DNA of 64,000 nt. Source: Ananas comosus. Lineage: Eukaryota > Streptophyta > Magnoliopsida > Poales > Bromeliaceae. Below, piece after piece: positions 24,815-35,477 of the stretch (position 1 is the stretch's first letter; each line of letters begins with the position of its first letter). The DNA lies in assembly GCF_001540865.1 (NCBI RefSeq), contig NC_033639.1:3887143-3951142 (forward strand). Reading direction: 5' to 3'. The notes below the pieces were generated by a model. It worked only from the letters and a program-made list of their open reading frames with translations. It was not told the DNA's origin and did not search any database. A program made the position numbers and the translations under genes.

Positions 24815-25875
24815 ATGCATTCAATTGGGCCATGGATTATGCGCATATTGCATTTTTGCTTCTGTGCATGTTTTTCGGTTTTTCCTGATTATTCTTGAGA
24901 GACGATTGAATTTCATGATTGGTGCCACTGTTAATGGTATGTTTTGGGGAGATAAATTGGTTTTTGTGAGCTCTATCATATGACTTTAATTGTTTTATAT
25001 TATGTTTTGATTGATCATTATCAATGTTATTCTCTATTGTCATAATTTTTTAATGATCAAATCATTAAAATTCTGTTTTAGTATACTGATTAAATTCAAC
25101 ACCTCATGCTTCGAACTTTGAATGTTGCAATTATTTTGTTTAATTATTAGCTATGAGATGAATAACTCTTTCTCTATTTTTGAAATTGCGATAATATTTT
25201 TGACTTGAGGGTTGCACTTCTTTAGGGGGAGTCTTTCCGGTTATGGTTATGAAAATTCCTTAAATTCAAGATGTGGAAAGAGTTATATCCCTGCTGGGAG
25301 TGTGAAAACTACCACCACATGGAGGAAAGAGCTACCACCCCGATCGTCCAGTCAGTGTGTGCAGCTACCACATGATGAGCAAAGTTTCTCTATAAAAAAA
25401 AGGTAAAATAAAGAATAAATAAATATTAGATGTTGTGGAGATGGTAAAATTCTAAATAATATGTTTAATACATCTCCTAGGCGATATAAGGTGGTTAGTT
25501 AAAAGATGCTCAAAGAGCCACTCCTATCTCGAATAATGTGCATAACTCAATTTGAGGGTATTATTTTAATTTCACGATTATGAGATTTATTTATTCATTT
25601 TTCTTAACAAATATGACAATAAGACAATACAATTAATTTTTAGATCTTGCATGATGTGTGGAATTTTATTTGATACTTATCAAGAATTTTATTTGATTTT
25701 CGGATCAACAATTTTTGACAAATTGAATATCTTTGAAATTGATTTTTCAAAATTTATTTATGAAATTTTATTGGAAGACATTGGGGATGGAAATTGATTA
25801 TTTTTGGCGTTGGACATTTTGGGATATTATATAAAATTATTGAAAAATTCTGAACTTAAAATAAATTTTTGGGTT
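24815..25875 (+). other. Spacer between pol and the extra ORF
   Basis: Non-coding and AT-rich except for a conserved block at 25270-25525 that matches 12365-12570 of the minus-strand element as reverse complement (core GAAAACTACCACCACATG, AGCTACCACCCCGATCGTCC, and AGATGCTCAAAGAGCCAC). A polypurine-like TTTAGGGGGAGTC lies at 25222-25234. Conservation of a non-coding block in an otherwise decayed pair suggests a functional RNA or transcription signal, but this is inference. Confidence 0.6.
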
Positions 25876-26463
25876 TTGGCTCTGGGACCGGCCCTAGCCT
25901 TGGAGAGACCGGTCCCTCCCCCCGAACCGATATAAGGGCTTCGACAGTTCGTTCTTTTTGCTATACCAATTTACCTCAAACTTCTCTCCCGAGCTTCTAA
26001 CATCCCCAGAGTGCTTTTGCTTCCTTTCTTCATCAATTTACACTTGTTTTTGGTAAGATTTTCGGATTTTATTTCTTTGTTGCCTTATAATCCGAAATTA
26101 TGCTTTATTTTTAGATTTTTGGGGTTTGATCTCGTTATATTGTTGAATCTCTCCATATTTGCCTTGTTCTTACCTCTAAACATGTTATTCAGGATTTTCA
26201 TGCATTATTCCATACTTTGATACAATTGTTTGGTTGATTTTGCTAAGTTTTCACCATCAAAACCTTAGTTTTTCAATTTTTTCGAAAAAAATGTGATTTT
26301 ACTGATTTTTGTTGCATAATTTGTCCATGATTTTCATGATTATGTGGCCCTTGGATCATCTAGCATATTGCATATCAGCTTGCTAAAGTTTCTAACATCA
26401 AAAATCAACTATTCTTATGTTCAATATGTATACATTATTATGTTTAACAGGTGCTTTTTAAAC
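25876..26463 (+). promoter_or_regulatory. Candidate promoter, leader and intron of the extra ORF
   Basis: Palindromes of the LTR type (GGGACCGGCCC, GAGAGACCGGTCCC) lie at 25882-25918. A TATA-like TATAAGG follows at 25931-25937. A CT-rich leader ends at a donor (TTTTTG|GTAAGA, GT at 26053), and an acceptor TGTTTAACAG ends at 26450, giving an intron of 398 bases, 13 bases before the ATG at 26464. The minus-strand element has the same arrangement with a 384-base intron. That similarity in two diverged copies is the main evidence; transcripts would decide. Confidence 0.55.
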
Positions 26464-27903
26464 ATGTATTCCTGGCTACTCGTGCTTGTTTTTCTTATGG
26501 CCGGTGGTGGTCGTAGGGGCAAACGACAACGTTCATTGGCTAAACAACCGGTTGAGCAACAATCGGACGATGAGGGTAGTGAGTATGTGCCGGGTGATGA
26601 GGGAGAAAAATCTGAAGCTGAGGAACCCGATTGGGAAGAACTTACATCGGAAGTGCTTTCAAAGAAAAAGGGTAAAGCGCCCGCTGATATAGAAAAGGAT
26701 AAAGAGAAAGGAAAAGGAAAGGGCAAAGAAAAAGCTGTTGACAAAGGAAAAGGTAAGGCATCGGACAAAAGGATAGATACTGGAGGTAGACGGAAGTCAG
26801 GTGGTTTTGAGATTAGAGAGCCCGTCTTTGAGCCTCCTCGATATTCTGTTCAGGACGTCTCTTCACGCCGCCGCTCTATGTACTCTTCTAAACAGTGCAT
26901 CGGTGAACGTGATGTGGGAGTTGCAAATCTAATAGAGCGTGTTCCGGCATTTCAAGATCTGTTTGAACATGAAAATCTTCATGAGATTTGCAATTTTTCG
27001 GAGCAAACAGGTTTCTGCTTGGAGCTTATTAGAGAATTTTATATGCGAGCGGGACATCTGTTTGACTTTGACGGCGGCCCGTACATGTTCACCACTTCGG
27101 TACGTGGCGTAGAGTTGACTATCACGCCCGATACGATAGCTTCTGTGCTGGGGATGGAAGCTCGTACCGATGGAATTGAGTACTTACAGGCCAGATTTGA
27201 TTCATTTCGGGATTGGGCGCGTGTTGTGAATGCGATTTGCATGCCGGGAACTGAATCAAATGGAATTATGGTATTATCTAAAGATTTTAAGATGGAGTAT
27301 CGGTTTTTGAACTTCGTGGTTTGTTATAACATTTTGCCCTTGGCAAACACGAAGATTTTGCGTTGGGATCGTCTTCTTTACATGTACTTGTTGGGCAATC
27401 CGGAGATTGTTAGGGCAAAGAACATCAATATGAACATCCCCTTTCTGATTTGGAGGAGAATGGCGAAGGATATTAAGACTTCAGATCAGAATGAGCGATT
27501 GCCCTTCCCATTGACCATTATGAGGATTTTGCGACTTTATGATGTGGATACACGGTGTACATCTTATGAGCATAGTCTGGGACGGATCAGTGAGACGACG
27601 TTTGTTAAGTCATTAGTGCAGCTTCGTACTCCGTCTCAGCGACCTTCTTCACCTACTGCTGCTCCACCTCATGCTGCTCCTACGTCTTCACGTCCTTCTG
27701 TGGAGATTTCTGAGGAGGATGTCTCGGTGTCATCAGTTTATCGTGAGCAACAGCGTTTATCTAAAGAGCTTCAGAAACTATCAGCGGATCAGGCTCAAAT
27801 AAGAAAGGATGTGAGCAAGATTAAGCGTTTAATGAAAGCAATCCTTGATAAATTGGGTTGTTGTACCTCAGATCTTCCTCCGCAGGGTGACGACTCCGAT
27901 TGA
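26464..27903 (+). CDS. Extra ORF of SIRE-like Copia element ('putative plant transposon protein' type)
   Basis: Open frame of 479 aa from the ATG at 26464 (468 aa from the second ATG at 26497). The frame is also open upstream to 26344, but that part lies in the predicted intron. N terminus MYSWLLVLVFLMAGGG is hydrophobic. Then come basic and acidic stretches (about residues 17-60), a Lys/Gly-rich low-complexity linker (about 65-115), and a globular core of about 200 residues with ELIREFYMRAGHLFDFD, TPDTIASVLGM, WARVVNAICMPG, YRFLNFVVCYNILPL, YMYLLGNPE, NMNIPFLIWRRM and LPFPLTIMRILRL. A Pro/Ser-rich linker, a coiled coil and the tail KAILDKLGCC end it. The core resembles the plant 'putative plant transposon protein' family (I believe PF20167). 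Function unknown. It is the only long intact frame of the element and sits where env-like ORFs lie in SIRE elements, but I see no typical envelope features beyond the N-terminal hydrophobic stretch. Confidence 0.75.
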   Translation: MYSWLLVLVFLMAGGGRRGKRQRSLAKQPVEQQSDDEGSEYVPGDEGEKSEAEEPDWEELTSEVLSKKKGKAPADIEKDKEKGKGKGKEKAVDKGKGKASDKRIDTGGRRKSGGFEIREPVFEPPRYSVQDVSSRRRSMYSSKQCIGERDVGVANLIERVPAFQDLFEHENLHEICNFSEQTGFCLELIREFYMRAGHLFDFDGGPYMFTTSVRGVELTITPDTIASVLGMEARTDGIEYLQARFDSFRDWARVVNAICMPGTESNGIMVLSKDFKMEYRFLNFVVCYNILPLANTKILRWDRLLYMYLLGNPEIVRAKNINMNIPFLIWRRMAKDIKTSDQNERLPFPLTIMRILRLYDVDTRCTSYEHSLGRISETTFVKSLVQLRTPSQRPSSPTAAPPHAAPTSSRPSVEISEEDVSVSSVYREQQRLSKELQKLSADQAQIRKDVSKIKRLMKAILDKLGCCTSDLPPQGDDSD

Positions 27904-28405
27904 GTGGTGCGGGGTCCCTCTTTTTGTCGTTTTGGCGTTTTCTTGACAAAAAGGGGGAGATGATGATGATGCATGTGGATGATGATGCATGTGCATGATG
28001 CTACTTTTTAGATATTAGATGCTGCTTTTTATTTAGATGATGTATTTAGAGATGATGATGGTGATGTATTTAGATGATGATGATGATGCTTATTTAGGTG
28101 TTGATGGTTTTCTAACGTAACTCTTGACTATATGACTGTTTATGCTTGATCTTTAATGAAAACTCTTGGATCTTGACTGTGTTTTGAAAATGTTTTTTTT
28201 GCAAGAACTTTCAAGACTTCAAGACTCCATGTCTAAGTCATAGAGTTTGTATTAAGATTGTGAGAAAAATGTAATTTTTTCTTTTATTGGATCGATCATG
28301 CAGGAGATTGTCGTTTGGTGATTGCGATGATCTTCTTTTTATTGTTTCTGAGTTGTGTTTGAGTGTTTTATTAGGTTTTGTCACGAAATCGCCAAAGGGG
28401 GAGAT
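27904..28405 (+). other. 3' spacer with two polypurine tracts
   Basis: After the extra ORF stop comes GACAAAAAGGGGGAGATG at 27944-27961, then GATGATG-rich simple sequence to about 28090, then AT-rich sequence. The tract CCAAAGGGGGAGAT at 28392-28405 directly before the 3' LTR is the primer site for plus-strand synthesis. The first tract is nearly identical (AAAGGGGGAGAT in both). Confidence 0.8.
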
Positions 28406-29662
28406 TGTTAAGGATTTTCTAGGTTGGCGAATTTCGTGAAGTCGAATGGAGTCTTGAAGAGTTGATCGCGGAAGTTTGAAGAGAAGATTCACTTTGAAGA
28501 ATCAAAGACTTATTCGGAAAGCTCGACATTTCAGGTATGTATGTTAGATCATTTGTGGTGTGTTTAAACTACCTAAATATAAGTTTCGAAGACTTGGATT
28601 GCAATAGAAAACACAAACTGAGGTTTTCAATGTGCTGGGACCGGTCCCTTGAGATGAGAGACCGGTTCCCGAGAGTCCTCTCTGCGTGAAAAACTAATGC
28701 AACCGGTCTCCTGATCTAAGAGACCGGTCTCTTGGTCAGTGCAACCGGTCTTTGGCATGAGAGACCGGTTCCTGAACGTTGGGATTTTTGACTCGCAGAG
28801 AGAGACCCGGTCTCTTGCATGAGAAACCGGTTCCCGAACGTTGTGTTTTCTGTCACGCAGTGAGGGATCGGTCTCCCACCCAAGGCACCGGTCTCTGACA
28901 GACCGGTCTCCTCGAGAGGACCGGTCCCTGAGGACGACACGAGTTTTTAAAATAGACTTTTTGCAATCCTAGTCTACTTTTAAGTCTTCTAAACCTATAA
29001 ATAAGCCATGGAGGTCATCATATGAGTTGAGGCTTTGAATTTCTACTGTTCTAAAACCCTAGAAACTTGTTTTCACATTCTTATGATTGTATTCATATAA
29101 CAAGTTTTATATAATCAACGATCGACTTGATTCTTAAGTTTTAACTCGAGATTTTCTTCAAGAATCAAGTAGATGTTTGATTAGAAGGTGAACCCTCATT
29201 GCTTATGGGATTTTAAGTTTTAATCACCACAAATCATCAATTCTACAAACTCCGGAAGGAGGTTCGGCGCGTGGATCTCGCGTGAAGTCGAGGATTCGGT
29301 GGACGCTTCGAGGAGTTGAGGCGTTGACGCGGCAAGGAGTTGCGGCGAGGTTGATTGGAGGATTCCTATCGATCGAGGACCGGCGAAGACAATCAACAAC
29401 GAGAATTCGGTAAATTGAGTCATGTATTTTGGTTAAATCACTTGTACTCAAGTTTTCTTAGTGGATTTTCTTCGTGTGATCGGTCTCGTGGATTTTTTCA
29501 CTCCGGATTGGAGTTTTCCCACGTTAAAATCTCGGTGTGCTGTTTTTATTTTCTGCTCTCTCTTTTATTTATATCGAGAGTTTTTATTTTTGCCGTTTTA
29601 CACCTATTCATCCCCCTCTAGGTGTTATTTACCTTTTAGATCCTCGGGATCCATATCTTTCA
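28406..29662 (+). repeat. 3' LTR of the plus-strand Copia element
   Basis: 1257 bp, TGTTAAGG to TTTCA, with palindromes at about 28639-28927 and TATA box CTATAAATA at 28995-29003. It differs from the 5' LTR at scattered single bases, many of them C/T or G/A, several inside the palindromes. Confidence 0.93.
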
Positions 29663-29667
29663 GTGTT

Positions 29668-30968
29668 CGCTGTCCGGACACCCAAATAGGTGTGTCTTGG
29701 GACAGCGAGTGACTCTCGATGTTAGTCAATGCATTTAGGGATGTTTCGTGGGTCCCGGGGACATTACGATGCGTTTTTGGGACTCCCGGCGTGTTCGGGG
29801 ATCGATTTTGGGAAAACGATTCCACAAGCAGTTTTAGGTTTGTAAGAGATGTGTTTTGAGTTTAGTGGATTAGATCCTGACTTGATGGACCTGTCATAGG
29901 TCCGGTCGACATCCCTCGCTTCGTAGGAGCTAGATACGGCTACGAACACAGGTGCGTATTTCGATCCGAAGTCGGTTCAGTGGTGTACTATCGGTTGATG
30001 TTTCCTTCATCCCTACCTTTTACGGCTTTCATATATACATATTAAGTACTTGAGTTCTTCACCATATGACTTCGACTCTAGCTCTACTTAGCATACTCCT
30101 CTCTTGTTTGCCATGACATAGAAGTAGAGAGCTACAGGTTGCCTATACATGATTGTATACATCATTGTTGACCTGAGTGGTTGGTTCTTGTGCATACTCA
30201 TTTGTTGACTTGAGTGATTGGTTCTCTCAGTTGCGTCATCGTTGATCAGAGTGGTCGGTTCCTTTATACTATTGTTATTGTTACCCACGTACTTTCTAGT
30301 TGACCTGAGTGGTCAGTACTTGCATACACTTGAGAGAATATTGAGTTGTTCCATCCTAGTTGATCTGAGTGGTCGGTACTTACATACACTTGAGAGGATG
30401 TTGAGTTGTTCCATCCTAGTTGACCTCGGTGGTCGAAACTTGCATACATTTGAGAGAATGTTGAGTTATTCCATCCTAGTTGACCTGAGTGGTCGGTACT
30501 TGTGTTCCTTTACAGTTCGATGACCTATTGGTTGATATGCCCTATAGGGCGAAGATTGTCGGCTATTCGCTAACAGTTGGTTATTGATTATATTCGCATC
30601 GATCACCACAACTCGACAGCATTTCACAAACACCAGCGGTCGGATCCACCGCAGAAGGGTGTTCTTTTTTGAAAAAGTGGTTGGTTCCCAACCCGTGAGC
30701 CTAGTAGTCATTTGCTAGGGTTATATGCCAAATAAAGCGATTGTGGTTTGCGTTTGCCTGAAGTCCTTAAACCACCACGGCGGTATAGATTGGGCATACT
30801 TGTGCTATTAGTTGCAGTTGACGCATAGTCATTTCTCTATCTCCCTTATAGTAGCGGTTATTCATACCATTATTATTGTTGTTTCCAGTCCACTTATCAT
30901 GCTATCGCATTAGTTTGACTATTGATTATAGTTGGTCGTCGCTTTATTATCTCACTTTACAATAGTAG
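29668..30968 (+). repeat. Middle part of the older split LTR-like sequence
   Basis: Continues 16912-18322 across the Copia insertion. No ORF is supported. It holds a 60-bp tandem repeat (30298-30505). It is interrupted at 30968 by the outermost of three nested solo LTRs and resumes at 37155. Confidence 0.4.
30168..30505 (+). repeat. 60-bp tandem repeat, about 3.5 units, with degenerate upstream units
   Basis: The unit starts TTGACCTGAGTGGTCGGTAC and ends GTTCCATCCTAG; units start at about 30299, 30359, 30419 and 30479 at exactly 60-base spacing. Shorter relatives of the same TTGACCTGAGTGGTTGG motif lie at 30168-30290. Confidence 0.85.
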
Positions 30969-31955
30969 TGTCATGCCCCGAGACTGGCGGAGGCCCTCCC
31001 GGTAGTGCGCCCAGACCCGCCATATATCAACATATATAAGGCGTCTACAACAACAGCAGAAAAATAAAAAAACCAAAGATGGTCTACAACTAGAGATATC
31101 AGAGCAAGAGTAAATCTATCATCTATAACGAGGGGGTAGAAGAATATACTAAACAATAAAAGTAAATCATAAAGTTATACAATAACCATCTCCAAAAAGG
31201 GGTACACAAAAGGGTGGTCTCTAAACATGGATACATCTCTCGATCTCTCCAAAAAGAAAACAACGAGAGGTAGACTGTCCCTCGATAGCAAGCTAGCTCG
31301 AGGCGATACCCTTTCCACGGTCCCTAGCCTCTCCCAGCGTGGAAGGCTCTGAAATAAGACATAAAACAGAGAGCGTGAGAACTATAATTTATAGTTCCCA
31401 GTGGGCAATACTGACCTCAGCTCAATGCACCACTAGGCCCCAAAAGAAAAGGGTAAGTCTAAAAAGCAACAACAATAGTAAATAGATTGCATTTATGAAA
31501 GCATAAATAAAATGCTAAGCTACTATGTCGCGAATAAACATGATGTCCAAGTGTTGTACATTTGCTTTATTAAAGTGAAGTATGTCCAATGCATAAAACA
31601 ATATGTCCCAATATGGCAACAAGTAAATATCATGATCCGTTCTATCAATGTATGATGATTATGATCTATCATAGCAACCAAGAATACTATGATGCAATAA
31701 GTAAACTGTCAAGTATACTACATGTCTCAGCACTATGCTATAAATATGTCAAAGTAATCCAACTACTAAGCCTATCTAGTAGTGATTGTCATTTTCCCGT
31801 TCAATGGCATTGTTTCCAACATGTTCTAGGACCTACATAGTGTAGTTCAGCTTGTGCCACCTAAGTGTCGGTGGTAGTTCCAGCATTCCCACTCTAGGAA
31901 TGAGTCTATCCCTCCCGACCCCGTAGATTTCTCGATACCGCACGAGCGAGCATAA

Positions 31956-34900
31956 GTCGCTGTAATATACTGAACTTTTGCAAATTGCGGAGTTCGAGTG
32001 TGTGGCATGAGTTGTGGAACTATCCTACATGTTCTAAAAGGTTTGGACAAGCCTTTGAACAAGTTAGAGAATGATTGGAAAGCTAGAAGTAAGAAAGTGT
32101 ATTGCTCCTGCGAAATTTGGCCATTTTTGCATTGTGTACCGGTATAGGCATTATACCGTACCGGTACAGCACGCAGCAGAGGCAGCAGCTGCGTGGCAAG
32201 CAGGCCATTTTGGTCTTTTAGCATCCCATGCTTATCTACTTGACCCAGCACGACCTCAGGAGCTCAGTAAGGGTTGCTGGAGCTCAGAGGATTGTTCTTC
32301 CATCATCCTTTCTCTCTCTCACTAGGGTCTTTCTCTCTCTACGAAGAAATCGGCGATTTCGCTCGTTTTCGTCACCTCGCTCGTTCTTCGCTGTTTGCGG
32401 GTGTCGCTGAGCCTTCATGGACGTGTGAGAGAGTGTTTCGGAAGGCTTTTCGCAGCCCTGAACCAGTAGTTCGCTGGTTGGAAGTCTGAGAAGGTAATCG
32501 GCTCAATTTCTCCCTTATCGACGTTCTATTGGTCGATTTAAGTATTGATTTCAGATTTTTGCTTCCAGCTGTGTTAAACAGAGATTTCAACAGCTAGAGA
32601 TGAGTTAATTAGCTATGAATTAACCATCTTAGACCAGGGTTAAACTGCTTTAAAGCTTAAAATGGATAATTAGTGAATTATAAATCAATTTCTGAACTAT
32701 ATGAAGTTTAATCGGTCGAATTGATGCAGTTTGGACTTGCTCCTTCGCAGCAGGTTCTCGAACCACTGGGGGCTAATTTGGTGACCAGGGAGACTAGTTT
32801 GGAAGGTGTTCCAACTGTTAAGGATTTTATAGATTGGCGAATTTCGTAAAGATGTTTGGAGTCTTGAAGAGTTGATCGCAGAAGTTTTTGAGAAAAGATT
32901 CAAATCGGAGGACGAAGACTCATTCGGAAAGATCGACACCTAAGGTATGAAGAAAAGATCATTTGTGGTGAAGATACATAATTAGAATAAGTTCAGAAGG
33001 CTTAGATTGTTTTTAAACAACTTTTCTGAACTTTCTTGTGTTCTGGGACCGGTCTCTGAGATGGAGAGACCGGTTCCCCCAAGGTCCTCACTGCGTAAAC
33101 CATAATGCAACCGGTCCCCTGTGATGAGAGACCGGGTCCCGAACCTTGGTGATTCTGTCGCGCAGCGAGGGACCGGTCTCAAGTTTGAGAGACCGGTTCC
33201 CGAACGTGGGGTTTTTGGTCACGCAGGGAGGGACCGGTTCCTCACTTGAGAGACCGGTCTCTCACAGACCGGTCTCCTCGAGAGGACCGGTCTCTGAGGA
33301 CGACATAGGTTTTTGAAAACGACTTTTTGCAATCCTAGTCTACTTCTAAGTCTTCTAAACATATAAATAAGCTATGTGGGTCATCNAGGACCGGCAAAGA
33401 TCACCGTCAACGAGAAATCGGTAAATTGAGTCGTGTGTTTTTTTCGAAATCACTTGTACTCAAGTTTTCTTAGTGGATTTTCTTTGCGTGATCGGTCCCG
33501 TGGGTTTTTCACTCCGAATTGGAGTTTTCCCACGTTAAATTCTCGGTGTGCTGTTTTAATTTCCGCTATTTTGTCTTGTTTGCATCGAGATTTTTCGAGT
33601 TTGCCGGATTACACCTATTCACCCCCCTCTAGGTGTTACTTACCTTTTAGATCCTCGGGATCCATATTTTACACCAACTAAGGGTAAGCTGAAATTTCTG
33701 TGAGGAAACTAAATTTGCAAAATTCCGACTATATCTATTAGTAATTGACGATATGGATGCCGTTTTGATGTTGTTCGCAGCAAGAGTGCGATCGACTCTT
33801 GGAGTGGCTTCAGCTGACTTGTGAAAGCTCTTGAAGACTCGATTTGAGGTATTAAACTAGCCCGAAGCAGGAAATTAAGTTATTACTTTGTACTATGTGC
33901 GATTGGAGCCGAAATTGGATTATTAAGTAATCGTTTCGACGCGGTTTTGATGCTTTGTTTTCAGCAGGTCCAGAGATCGTTTGAGCTAAGTTTGGAACTT
34001 CTATTGGGCTGTTTTGAGCTTAGTGATAGGTGGGTTTGACCTAACCAAAGCAAGTGATGCTCCCCTATGTTCTATATGTACCTATAGAATTATCGCATAG
34101 GTGCATTTAGTGATTATGTGATTGATAGAGAATTTGGAACATAGCACCATAATATTTGATGCTTAAGTAGAATGAAATTTCTATAAAGTAGAGAACGTAT
34201 ATACATGAAAGTATTTATATTTATATTCAATTCAGTTTAATACCTTATGAACAAGTGTAGGATGCACTTATAAAGTAGAGAATAATGACATTCTTATAAT
34301 GACATTCTTTTGACTCTAAAGTAGAAAACTGTGACATGCTTTGTGACTATATTGGTAGTGCCATGATAGTGAAAAGATTCTAATGCTAGGTGTAAATGAG
34401 CATTACTCTTGCATGCTTACTAAACTAGTGGATTCTAGTTGTTATTACTATTTGTGATATTGAAATTTTCGATCAAGAATCGAGACTGAGAACATTACAA
34501 ATGAAAACATGATAATTGAGACATGTGGACAGTGGGATATGCTTGCTTGCCATCGTGCTCATTCGCACACGCTTGTGAGGGTCGCTCCCTACAAGCCGGC
34601 ACTCCGGAGTTGGCCTACGCGACAGTTGCTCGCCTGTGCGGGATTGGGTGCCGAAGTGGATTGCCGTGGGGAGTGTATACTACCACGGGGCCATTAGGCG
34701 CGGCGCAAGCTGGACTACCTGGTGTAGGTCCTGATATATGAAAAAGGAAAACTCTAAATGAGACTAAGTACTAAATGACATTTGACAGTAATGAATGCTT
34801 ACCAGTTACAGTGTACAGTAGTCACTTACACATTCGTGCTTATGTTTATGTTTATATTCATTACTGTAGAAAACTATTACATGCTGATTACATGCTCATT

Positions 34901-35477
34901 ACTTGTTAGCATCATGCTTATAGATCATGCAATTATCGTTTTTGCTTTCATTTAGTACATTATGAGCCTAGTGGTGTAATTCGCCGAGGCTGGCGGCTTA
35001 CCCACTGGGAACTATTGTTTATAGTTCTCATGCCCTTTTTATTGTTATTTTTTTATAGAGCCATCTTCAGGAGAGGCTAGGGATCGTGGCAAGGGAGTCG
35101 CGTCTAGCTAGACATTGCTAGGAGCATGCTAGTCGATCATCTTGCTACTCCGGTTACGACCGAGGGTGATGTCCCTATGTATAGAGAGTCCACCATTGTA
35201 CCTACTTGTTTGTGTACCCCGTGATGTGTATTTAATGTTGGACCAGATATTATAGTTGTGATACTTCACGTTTTGTTGAGTTTGTGGATTATATACTCCT
35301 TATTCTATCTGTTGATAGTCTTGGTGACTTTTACTATGCTCTGATATCAGAATAGGATTATTTTATATTTTACTCCTATCGGCTTGTTTCTTGTAGACAC
35401 CTTATATACTACAGGTGTATGGCGGGTCTGTGCACGTACCGGATATGCTTCCGCTGGTATCCGGGCGTGACAGTCGC
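31956..35477 (+). repeat. Solo Gypsy LTR nested in the previous LTR
   Basis: Edges TGTAATATACTGAAC at 31961 and CCGGGCGTGACA ending 35472, flanked by GTCGC on both sides (31956-31960 and 35473-35477). Without the insert it is about 2.65 kb, the length of the LTR at 55145-57791, to which it is clearly related along its whole length. Two GTACCGGTAC palindromes lie at 32137-32166. Confidence 0.9.
32811..33678 (+). repeat. Copia LTR, innermost of three nested LTRs, with an assembly gap
   Basis: Edges TGTTAAGG at 32816 and TTTTACA ending 33673, flanked by CCAAC on both sides (32811-32815 and 33674-33678). It belongs to the LTR family of the plus-strand Copia element, with palindromes at 33047-33299 and TATA box at 33361. 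It measures only 858 bp against 1257 because about 400 bp are missing at the single N at 33386. It may be a solo LTR, or a full element collapsed at that N. Confidence 0.85.

Larger units (their letters stand above)
18323..29667 (+). mobile_element. SIRE-like Copia retrotransposon with extra 3' ORF, complete ends
   Basis: Two LTRs (18328-19583 and 28406-29662, 1256 and 1257 bp) flanked by the direct repeat GTGTT at 18323-18327 and 29663-29667. Order: 5' LTR, PBS for initiator Met tRNA, gag with two zinc knuckles and a coiled coil, protease, integrase, reverse transcriptase, RNase H, a 1.5-kb spacer, an open extra ORF, polypurine tract, 3' LTR. This is the Copia order (integrase before RT). 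Gag and pol carry stops and frameshifts, so the copy cannot make a full polyprotein. The two LTRs differ at scattered single bases, so insertion is not very recent. Placement in the SIRE/Maximus lineage is inferred from the long gag and the extra ORF after pol. Confidence 0.93.

Noticed and set aside
26344..26463. Upstream in-frame extension of the extra ORF
   Set aside because: It lies in the predicted intron, and the minus-strand relative does not support coding there.
26464..27903. Extra ORF as a true envelope protein
   Set aside because: No transmembrane segment near the C terminus, no cleavage site or Cys-rich ectodomain; only its position is env-like.
30298..30505. Evenly spaced repeats resembling a CRISPR array
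   Set aside because: Whole 60-base units repeat, with no unique spacers; plant nuclear context.
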